From: an uncultured Prevotella sp. | GTDB taxonomy: Bacteria; Bacteroidota; Bacteroidia; Bacteroidales; Bacteroidaceae | Assembly (NCBI GenBank): GCA_934219025.1 | Contig: CAKQDG010000033.1 | Coordinates: 1-21,303, forward strand | Length of the DNA stretch: 21,303 nucleotides | Reading direction: 5' to 3' | In this document: piece after piece, positions 15,213 to 21,303 of the stretch | How positions within the stretch are numbered: the first letter of the stretch is position 1 | How the letters are laid out: each line of letters begins with the position of its first letter | Notes under the pieces: model-generated | Database searches by the model: none | Told to the model about the DNA's origin: nothing | The model's input: only the letters and a program-made list of their open reading frames with translations | Translations under genes and position numbers: made by a program

Positions 15213-15245
15213 GTTGCGCATTATTACATAAATATTGTACTTTTG
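15213..15245 (+). promoter_or_regulatory. Bacteroidetes-type promoter for the UPF0104-like gene and pepD
   Basis: TACTTTTG at 15238-15245 is an exact TAnnTTTG -7 box. GTTG at 15213-15216 gives a TTG -33 element 21 bp upstream. A start of transcription near 15252 falls well inside the longest open frame, which argues against any start upstream of it and supports GTG 15279. Confidence 0.65.
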
Positions 15246-15278
15246 CAGTATTATAGGCAGACTAAGGTTTATAAAGAA

Positions 15279-16307
15279 GTGAGAACAAAGAATATTGCAA
15301 AAGCCACTATAAAGTTTCTGCTGCCGATAATTCTCGGCGGCATGATATTGTATTGGATGTACCGCGACTTCGACTTCGAGAGAATAAAGAACGTGATGCT
15401 CTACGATATGGACTGGACATGGATGATCCTCTCTTTGCCTTTCGGCATCACGGCACAACTTTTTCGCGGTATCAGATGGAGACAGACGCTGGAGCCTGTG
15501 GGCGAAAAGCCTTGCCTCTTGACGTGCGTATGCTCCATATTCATGTCGTATGCGGCAAGTCTGGTGATACCACGCATCGGAGAGTTCACTCGCTGTGGCG
15601 TGTTGAGCAAATGCGACGGCGTGTCGTTTGCCAAGGCACTTGGCACCGTGGTGACAGAGCGCGCCATCGACACACTGCTCGTGATGATAATCACAGGCAT
15701 CACGCTGTTGGCTCAGATGAGAATATTCAACAGCTTTTTTCTAAGCACCGGCACAAGCCTCGACTCCATATTCAGAAGTTTCTCTGCCACTGGATACATC
15801 GTCACGGCAGTCTGTGCTGCAGCAATTCTCATTCTGCTGCACTTCCTGTTGAAGCGACTTTCAATATACAACAAGGTGAAGGCCACGCTAAGCGGAATAT
15901 GGCAGGGAATGGTCTCACTGAAGGATGTGAACGACATTCCACTGTTCATAATCCTGACGCTTGGCATCTGGGTGAGCTATTTCCTTCATTATTATCTCAC
16001 GTTCTTCTGCTTTGAATTTACATCCGGACTCGGACTGATGTGCGGTCTTGCCACATTTGTGGTGGGCAGCATTGCCGTTATCGTGCCTACGCCAAACGGT
16101 GCCGGCCCTTGGCACTTTGCCGTCAAGACAATGCTTCTGCTCTATGGCGCAACGGCTGTTGGCGGCAAGCATATCACAGCCGACGAGGCCCTCTCGTTTG
16201 TGCTCATCGTGCATACAATTCAGACAATGCTTGTTGTTGTGCTGGGAGCGGCAGCGTGGATTGTCATTGGAATAAAAGAAAAAAATTACAAATCAATTAA
16301 ACAGTAA
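15279..16307 (+). CDS. UPF0104/YbhN-like membrane protein (LPG synthase transmembrane-region family)
   Basis: The product is 342 aa from GTG 15279; the open frame extends upstream to an ATG at 14949, antisense to ndk and above the promoter, so I reject that start. MRTKNIAKATIKFLLPIILG gives a positive N terminus and first membrane helix. Family hallmarks are RGIRW (63-67), IPRIGEFTRCGVL (97-109) and the VVTERAIDTLL segment (124-134). Several further hydrophobic helices follow, and NGAGPWHFAV lies in the C-terminal third. The family shares the membrane part of lysylphosphatidylglycerol synthase (MprF), but the soluble aminoacyl-transferase domain is absent, so a lipid-transfer or flippase-like role is only a possibility. 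pepD begins 4 bp after the stop, so the two are probably co-transcribed. Confidence 0.85.
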   Translation: MRTKNIAKATIKFLLPIILGGMILYWMYRDFDFERIKNVMLYDMDWTWMILSLPFGITAQLFRGIRWRQTLEPVGEKPCLLTCVCSIFMSYAASLVIPRIGEFTRCGVLSKCDGVSFAKALGTVVTERAIDTLLVMIITGITLLAQMRIFNSFFLSTGTSLDSIFRSFSATGYIVTAVCAAAILILLHFLLKRLSIYNKVKATLSGIWQGMVSLKDVNDIPLFIILTLGIWVSYFLHYYLTFFCFEFTSGLGLMCGLATFVVGSIAVIVPTPNGAGPWHFAVKTMLLLYGATAVGGKHITADEALSFVLIVHTIQTMLVVVLGAAAWIVIGIKEKNYKSIKQ

Positions 16308-16311
16308 TACT

Positions 16312-17769
16312 ATGAGTGAAATCAGAAATCTGAAGCCAGAGGCTCTCTGGAGAAATTTCGATGAGCTGACACAAGTGCCACGCCCATCAGGTCATTTGGA
16401 CAAAGTGCGCGAGTTCTTGCTCGAGTTTGCAAAGCGCGCAGGTGTTGAGGCTTTCAAGGATCCTGCCGGAAATATCGTGATGCGCAAACCGGCTACTCCG
16501 GGAATGGAAAACCGCAAGACCGCTATCATGCAGGCCCACATGGATATGGTGCCGCAGAAGGACCCGAAGAGCAACCATAACTTTGAAACCGATCCTATCG
16601 AGACCTGGATTGACGGTGAGTGGGTGAAGGCTAAGGGCACTACTCTCGGTGCTGACGATGGTATCGGCGTGGCTGCAATCATGGCTGTTATGGAAGACAA
16701 GACATTGAAGCACGGACCGCTGGAGGCTCTTATCACTGCCGACGAAGAGACGGGCATGTATGGTGCCAACGATCTGCCTGAGGGCGAACTGACAGGCGAG
16801 ATTCTGCTCAACCTCGACACCGAAGACGAGGGCCAGCTGATTATCGGTAGCGCAGGCGGTGTGGACATCACTGCCACTCTCGACTACAAAGAGGTGGAGA
16901 CCGACAAGGAAGATATTGCCGTGGCAGTTACCGTAAAGGGACTGAAGGGCGGACACTCCGGACTTGAGATTGGGCTTGGCCGGGGCAATGCCAACAAGAT
17001 GCTGGTGCGCATCGTGCGCGAGGCTATCAGCGATGATGATGCCCGCTTGGCTTCTTGGCACGGCGGCAACATGCGCAATGCCATCCCGTTTGAGGCTACA
17101 GCCGTTCTCACCATGCCTAAGGAAAACAAAGAAGACTTCCTGGCTCTTGCTGCCGACTACAAAGAGGACTTCAACACTGAGTTCAAGGGTATTGAGAATG
17201 AAATAGACGTGATTGTAGAGGATGTTGAATTGCCTGCAACCGAAGTTCCACAGGAGATTCAAGACAATCTCGTGGATGCCATCTATGCTGCCCACAACGG
17301 CGTGTGGCGTTATATCCCTTCAATCCCGAACATCGTGGAAACTTCTTCAAACCTCGCCATCGTGGACATCGAGGGCGGTAAGGCTGCCGTGAAGATTCTT
17401 GCACGCAGTTCGAGCGAGAGCGTGAAGGCTGAAATTGGCACATCGCTGGCAAGCTGCTTCAGTATGGCAGGCATGAAGGTGGAATTCAGCGGTGAATACG
17501 GTGGCTGGGATCCGAATCCCGACAGCGAACTCATCAAGGAGATGCGTCGTATATACAACGAGCTGTTTGGCAACGAGCCGACTGTTGAGGTGGTTCACGC
17601 CGGACTGGAGTGCAGCATCATCCTTAGCAAGTATCCAGGTCTGGATATCTGTTCGTTTGGTCCTACGCTGCGCTCACCTCACACTCCAAACGAGCGTTGC
17701 TTGTGGGCTACGGTGCCTAAATTCTGGGATTTGCTCGTAAGAACTCTTGAGGAAATCCCGCAGAAATAA
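16312..17769 (+). CDS. pepD: Cytosol non-specific dipeptidase (aminoacyl-histidine dipeptidase, M20C)
   Basis: The product is 485 aa, the normal PepD length. Metal and active-site positions read in order: His76 and Asp78 (QAHMDMV), Asp115 (LGADDGIG), Glu145/Glu146 (ADEETG), Asp169 (LNLDTEDE) and His457 (SPHTPNE). These fall about four residues before the described positions in gamma-proteobacterial PepD, so the di-zinc site looks complete. GLKGGHSGLEIGLGRGNAN lies in the lid domain. The enzyme splits dipeptides, including carnosine-like and other X-His substrates, in the cytoplasm. It begins 4 bp after the UPF0104-like gene and ends before a strong terminator. Confidence 0.96.
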   Translation: MSEIRNLKPEALWRNFDELTQVPRPSGHLDKVREFLLEFAKRAGVEAFKDPAGNIVMRKPATPGMENRKTAIMQAHMDMVPQKDPKSNHNFETDPIETWIDGEWVKAKGTTLGADDGIGVAAIMAVMEDKTLKHGPLEALITADEETGMYGANDLPEGELTGEILLNLDTEDEGQLIIGSAGGVDITATLDYKEVETDKEDIAVAVTVKGLKGGHSGLEIGLGRGNANKMLVRIVREAISDDDARLASWHGGNMRNAIPFEATAVLTMPKENKEDFLALAADYKEDFNTEFKGIENEIDVIVEDVELPATEVPQEIQDNLVDAIYAAHNGVWRYIPSIPNIVETSSNLAIVDIEGGKAAVKILARSSSESVKAEIGTSLASCFSMAGMKVEFSGEYGGWDPNPDSELIKEMRRIYNELFGNEPTVEVVHAGLECSIILSKYPGLDICSFGPTLRSPHTPNERCLWATVPKFWDLLVRTLEEIPQK

Positions 17770-17801
17770 GTAGTCTGATATATATATAGGGAAAAATAAA
17801 T

Positions 17802-17846
17802 GACGTGTCGGATGTGCTTCATCAAGCCATTCCGACACGTCTTTTT
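17802..17846 (+). terminator. Rho-independent terminator after pepD
   Basis: GACGTGTCGGA (17802-17812) pairs perfectly with TCCGACACGTC (17831-17841) and is followed directly by TTTTT. It lies 33 bp after the pepD stop. Confidence 0.88.
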
Positions 17847-17853
17847 ATATAAA

Positions 17854-17898
17854 TATCGGCATAACAAAACCGCAGGTCTACGGGTTGTTATGCCGATA
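17854..17898 (-). terminator. Hairpin terminator for the minus-strand secreted-protein gene
   Basis: TATCGGCATAACAA (17854-17867) pairs perfectly over 14 bp with 17885-17898. On the minus strand it lies 24 bp beyond the stop at 17922 and is followed by A/T-rich sequence with a weak T run. It stands next to the pepD terminator, so each convergent gene has its own hairpin. Confidence 0.7.
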
Positions 17899-17921
17899 CG
17901 AAACGTATTAGCCAAGTTTGG

Positions 17922-19955
17922 CTATTTCACGAATTTCTTGCCATCAGAAATATACACGCCTTTCTTAGGCGTTGAGACGCGACGCCCGGTAAGGTCGTAA
18001 TACTTCTTGCCGGCTTCATTACCAACATTCAGAGCATTTATGCCACTTGTGTTGTCGAGTGTAACGCTGATGTCCTTCACAAATAGCTTGAAGCGATATG
18101 ACGGACTGACGGCATGCAGACCGATGCGGTAGATTCCATCTTCTGCCACTTCAAAGTTGCTGTTCAGGGCCTTGTAGTCAGTATTGTCAATCTCCGTGTT
18201 TTTCAATATATTCTGATACATTGCCGGGTCTTCGCCCTTGCCCATTGCAGCCTCGATATTTTCTGGCGAATAGCTTGCACCACATTTCGTGCTGAACTCC
18301 AGTTTATACTTCTTTCCGGCATAAAGGCGCAGAGGCGGCGTGATGAGCCAGTCGTCGGCCGTATTGATTACGCTGAATCTGTAGCAGGCAGCCTTTTCAG
18401 CATCGTCGTAATACCACGTCTTGTCGTCGTCGTTGGCATTTACTATGGTGAACAGCGACATCTCCGCAGCATCCTTGAGCGATGCGGTATATGGGATATC
18501 CTTTGCAGAACCGGCCGAAACAGGTTCGGAAGTAACGGGAACGCTCGACAATCCGTTGCTTTTTGCCGTAACCACATAGGTATAAGCCTGCAGTTCAGCC
18601 GTTTCGTCGAGTTCATCGTCGACCGAACATTCGGCAGTTGCCGTAGCAATCTTCTTGTTTCCCGGCATTCTCACCACGTCGTACTTCAAATCTGTAGCAT
18701 CCATATATCCGTTGTGTGCGCCTTTTTCCGGAGCAGTCCACGAGATGTGCACCTTTGTTGAGGCAGCGCCCTCTTCTGTTGAAACCTTTACATCAGCCAC
18801 AGGCATAGGATTGTCGTTGCCCACCCATAGCGAAACGCTTGCGTCTTCGCTCTTTCCGGCATCGTTCTTTGTATATACCGTGATATTGTGAGCACCCTGT
18901 GACAGAGTTATGTCCCTGCTCACGGCAGTTGCAGCCTGTGCAGTTCCGGCGAGTATTTCCTTGTCGCCGTCGAGCACTGTATAGCTTACTTCTCCTGTCA
19001 ATTCAGCACCGCCGAAGGTCTTGCCTGGCGCGGTAAACGAGATGGTGCCCGTTGTTGCAGCATCCTGGAATTTGCATGCAAGGTCGGCAATCTTTGCCGG
19101 AGCCCCGTCTTCGGCAACTGGCGGCAATGTGTACATGCCCACGATTTGCTCCTTGTCGCGGAAGTCCATCACTTTTGTAGCCTTTCCCGTTGTGGTGTCC
19201 ACGGTATACAGAGCCGACGTGCCATCCTCGTCGTTGTGCACGCAAGCCCAGTAGAGCACGTTTGTGGTCCAGTCGAAAGTGGCACTCATGCGGTATTCTC
19301 CCGGAGTAACTCCGGTGGCGCCGATCTTGGTCTGTTCGCCAGTCGTCTTGTCTATGATATACAGATCGCCCTCAAGACTTATGCCATAGAGCTTTCCGTC
19401 TTTGTCGGCAGCCAGAGCAACATAGTCTATTGTGGTGTTCACGATGTTGGAATGTGTCATCTTGTCCAGGTTGAGCACGCCTATACATCTGCCTCCGAGT
19501 TCCTGGCGGTAGAACTGTCCGTACACATTGCCCGTTGTGCGGTCGTAGGTCATGTCTGTGGCACGCAGCGATTTGTCTTCCACATTTTCCACTGTCATCG
19601 TAAATTCCTTTTTCGTCATGTCCACCTCGTAGTAGGTTAGATACGATGCGAGAACAAGGTTCTGATAGTTGAAGAAGCAGAACTTGCCGTCGCGGTAGAA
19701 TCCTCCTCCGTTGGCGTTAAGGCGCTTGTCGGTGTATTGGGCGTAGGTAACCGACGGGGCAACCGGATGGAACGAGTAAATGCCTACAGGCCACTCGTCG
19801 CTCGTGATATTGTCGTTGTCGGCCCACGACTGACAATAGATAACGTTTCCCCATAGTCTCGTGCCGGAGCTTGTGGTAAGCAGCTGTGCACTGGCTTTTC
19901 CAGAAAACAGCATTGCGGTTATCGCCAGCAATGCAAAGAGTAAATGTCTTTTCAT
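17922..19955 (-). CDS. Secreted propeller/Fn3/choice-of-anchor-J protein with sorting-type C-terminal tail
   Basis: The product is 677 aa from ATG 19955 (MKRHLLFALLAITAMLFSGK signal, cleavage after ASA at 23). An upstream in-frame ATG (20012) lies within the pepT terminator and is rejected. Residues 30-278 contain repeated strand pairs such as TTGNVYGQFYRQ, KDGKLYGISLEGDLYIIDKTTG and LYTVDTTTGKATKV, typical of a beta-propeller. Two Fn3-like domains follow (about 285-378 and 384-482). Then comes a choice-of-anchor-J or cleaved-adhesin-like jelly roll (about 487-635; DDWLITPPLRLYAGKKYKLE). The last 40 residues hold YDLTGRRVSTPKKGVYISDG and end KKFVK, like the C-terminal tails of Prevotella proteins thought to use type IX secretion. 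A cell-surface binding role is inferred, with no catalytic residues seen. Confidence 0.82.
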   Translation of the reverse strand: MKRHLLFALLAITAMLFSGKASAQLLTTSSGTRLWGNVIYCQSWADNDNITSDEWPVGIYSFHPVAPSVTYAQYTDKRLNANGGGFYRDGKFCFFNYQNLVLASYLTYYEVDMTKKEFTMTVENVEDKSLRATDMTYDRTTGNVYGQFYRQELGGRCIGVLNLDKMTHSNIVNTTIDYVALAADKDGKLYGISLEGDLYIIDKTTGEQTKIGATGVTPGEYRMSATFDWTTNVLYWACVHNDEDGTSALYTVDTTTGKATKVMDFRDKEQIVGMYTLPPVAEDGAPAKIADLACKFQDAATTGTISFTAPGKTFGGAELTGEVSYTVLDGDKEILAGTAQAATAVSRDITLSQGAHNITVYTKNDAGKSEDASVSLWVGNDNPMPVADVKVSTEEGAASTKVHISWTAPEKGAHNGYMDATDLKYDVVRMPGNKKIATATAECSVDDELDETAELQAYTYVVTAKSNGLSSVPVTSEPVSAGSAKDIPYTASLKDAAEMSLFTIVNANDDDKTWYYDDAEKAACYRFSVINTADDWLITPPLRLYAGKKYKLEFSTKCGASYSPENIEAAMGKGEDPAMYQNILKNTEIDNTDYKALNSNFEVAEDGIYRIGLHAVSPSYRFKLFVKDISVTLDNTSGINALNVGNEAGKKYYDLTGRRVSTPKKGVYISDGKKFVK

Positions 19956-19976
19956 AATAGAGAGTTTTGTATTAAT

Positions 19977-20016
19977 AAAAAAAAGACGCATTTGCCATTT
20001 TAGGGTAAACACGTCT
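19977..20016 (-). terminator. Rho-independent terminator after pepT
   Basis: Read on the minus strand, AGACG (20016-20012) pairs with CGTCT (19988-19984). Two wobble pairs, three T-A pairs, one mismatch and two C-G pairs continue the stem around a short loop. Eight T follow (19984-19977). It begins 13 bp past the pepT stop and ends only 21 bp before the next gene's ATG (19955), so it also lies in that gene's leader if there is read-through. Confidence 0.7.
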
Positions 20017-20029
20017 GTTTTGTTTTATA

Positions 20030-21253
20030 CTAATCGTTGTATCCTGCGGTAAGTTGGCAAATCTTCACCACCGTCTGCATTGCCTTCTCCATCACCTGGA
20101 TGCTTACAAATTCGTAAGGGCCGTGGAAGTTCACGCCGCCGGCGAAGATATTGGGGCAAGGCAGACCTTTAAACGAGAGCTGTGCTCCGTCGGTGCCGCC
20201 GCGGATAGGCTCCACCTTCGGCGGAACGCCGCAAAGCTCCATCGCCTTGAGCACGATGTCGATTACGTGCATGTTGGGGTCTATCTTCTCCTTCATATTA
20301 TAATACTGGTCATTGACGTTGATGTCTACCGTTCCCTCGCCGTATTTCTCGTTCATCTTCTCGGCAACGCCGGTGATAAACTTCTTGCGCTCCTCGAATT
20401 TTTTGCGGTCGTGGTCGCGGATGATATACGAGAGTTTTGCGTTCTCGATATTGCTCTCTATGCCGAGCAGATGGTAGAAACCCTCGTAGCCCTCGGTAGT
20501 CTCCGGCGTTTCGTCGGCAGGGAGCAGTCCGATAAACTCGGCGGCCAGCATGTTGGCGTTTATCATCTTGCCTTTGGCATATCCCGGGTGAACGCTCACT
20601 CCGTGGATGTGAACCTTGGCCGATGCAGCGTTGAAGTTCTCGTATTCCAGGTCGCCCAGGTCGCCGCCGTCCATGGTGTAAGCCCACTGACAACCGAATT
20701 TCTCCACATTGAAGTGGTGTGCGCCCATACCAATCTCCTCGTCGGGGTTGAATCCCATGCGGATGTCGCCATGCTTTATCTCGTCGTGGTCGCGCAGCCA
20801 GCACATTGCCTGCACAATCTCGGCGATGCCCGCCTTGTCGTCGGCGCCGAGCAGCGTGTGTCCGTCGGTAACGATAAGGTCCTCGCCCTTGTGAGCGAGC
20901 AGTTCCGGAAATTTCTTTGGTGAAGACACGATGCCTTCAGAGAGAGTGATGTCTCCGCCGTCGTAGTTCTCCACGATGCGTGGCTTGATGTCCTTTCCGC
21001 TGCAGTCGGGCGACGTGTCGTAGTGGCTGATAAATCCGATGGTTGGGATTTCCTTCTTAGTGTTAGCCTTCAGTGTGGCATAGATATACCCCTGTTCGTC
21101 CATCTCCACGTCGCTGAAGCCCTCGGCTTTCAGTTCGTCGCGCAGATACTCGGCGAATATGAGTTGTTTGCTTGTGCTCGGCACGGTCTGGCTCTCTTCA
21201 GCCGACTGTGTGTCGAACTTCACATAATTCAAGAATCTTTCGGTTATGTTCAT
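20030..21253 (-). CDS. pepT: Peptidase T (tripeptide aminopeptidase, M20B)
   Basis: The product is 407 aa, the standard PepT length. It begins [20 protein letters not shown], the usual PepT opening. The di-zinc site is complete: His77 and Asp79 (FISHYDTSP), Asp138 (LLGADDKAG), Glu172/Glu173 (NPDEEIG), Asp195 (TMDGGDLG) and His377 (VNFHGPYEF). [16 protein letters not shown] provides the conserved GGTDG loop. The enzyme removes the N-terminal residue from tripeptides in the cytoplasm. The ATG at 21253 lies about 33 nt below the start expected from the -7 box at 21301-21294. Confidence 0.97.
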   Translation of the reverse strand: MNITERFLNYVKFDTQSAEESQTVPSTSKQLIFAEYLRDELKAEGFSDVEMDEQGYIYATLKANTKKEIPTIGFISHYDTSPDCSGKDIKPRIVENYDGGDITLSEGIVSSPKKFPELLAHKGEDLIVTDGHTLLGADDKAGIAEIVQAMCWLRDHDEIKHGDIRMGFNPDEEIGMGAHHFNVEKFGCQWAYTMDGGDLGDLEYENFNAASAKVHIHGVSVHPGYAKGKMINANMLAAEFIGLLPADETPETTEGYEGFYHLLGIESNIENAKLSYIIRDHDRKKFEERKKFITGVAEKMNEKYGEGTVDINVNDQYYNMKEKIDPNMHVIDIVLKAMELCGVPPKVEPIRGGTDGAQLSFKGLPCPNIFAGGVNFHGPYEFVSIQVMEKAMQTVVKICQLTAGYND

Positions 21254-21293
21254 TTCCGTATTCGTTTTTATTATGGTTAAGTCAATATGTCAG

Positions 21294-21301
21294 CAAAATT
21301 A
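21294..21301 (-). promoter_or_regulatory. Candidate -7 box of the pepT promoter
   Basis: On the minus strand TAATTTTG (21301-21294) matches TAnnTTTG exactly, at a sensible distance from the ATG. The -33 element would lie beyond the right edge of the window, so this is half a promoter. Confidence 0.5.
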
Positions 21302-21303
21302 TA

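Noticed and set aside
14949..15278. 110-codon N-terminal extension of the UPF0104-like protein
   Set aside because: It overlaps ndk on the opposite strand and lies upstream of or across the exact TAnnTTTG promoter at 15238-15245.
16387..17295. 302-aa open frame on the minus strand
   Set aside because: It is antisense to pepD, whose metal-site motifs are all intact, and has no recognisable domain.

Overview
This window looks like a chromosomal segment from a Bacteroidales gut or oral bacterium, most likely Prevotella/Segatella. The evidence is the protein families (BACON lipoprotein, PEGA-repeat protein, LPP20-type exported protein, DUF5703 hydrolase, GH78 rhamnosidase), a C-terminal tail ending YDLTGRR...KGVYISDGKK, the near absence of Shine-Dalgarno sites, and several promoters of the Bacteroidetes -33 TTG / -7 TAnnTTTG type. 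No tRNA, rRNA, CRISPR array, transposase or phage gene was found.

Layout. 1-146 is the 3' end of alaS (+). It is followed by a 15-unit 9-bp tandem array and a bidirectional terminator (307-344). On the minus strand, 7729 to 378 holds five closely spaced genes that all encode exported proteins: a five-PEGA-repeat putative outer-membrane protein, a four-BACON lipoprotein, a small exported protein, an LPP20/NTF2-like protein and a transglutaminase-like protein with a Cys-His-Asp triad. They read as one operon of unknown function. A 576-bp AT-rich intergenic region with short palindromic repeats follows. Next is a small exported carboxypeptidase-regulatory-like protein (8306-8815, +). A separate promoter then precedes two glycoside hydrolase genes: a DUF5703 protein (8979-11339) and an alpha-L-rhamnosidase (11490-14372), which together suggest use of a rhamnose-containing glycan. 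Beyond a second bidirectional terminator are ndk (-), a UPF0104/YbhN-like membrane protein and pepD (+), a propeller/Fn3/choice-of-anchor-J secreted protein (-), and pepT (-).

The most striking feature is repeat-driven remodelling of the two hydrolase genes. Each carries, in frame and in the same reading phase, a copy of one GC-rich element with inverted CCCCC/GGGGG ends. The element encodes a related peptide in both (APSxSPKGE..ADQKK..YS...KGNPSSPLGGIEGGF). The 3' end of the first hydrolase gene runs into another palindromic repeat that supplies its stop codon. The 3' end of the second lies inside the first unit of a 41/42-bp tandem array. A second 9-bp array lies between the two genes. Both 9-bp arrays share one architecture, a fixed heptamer beginning GTC plus a variable dinucleotide, although their heptamers differ.
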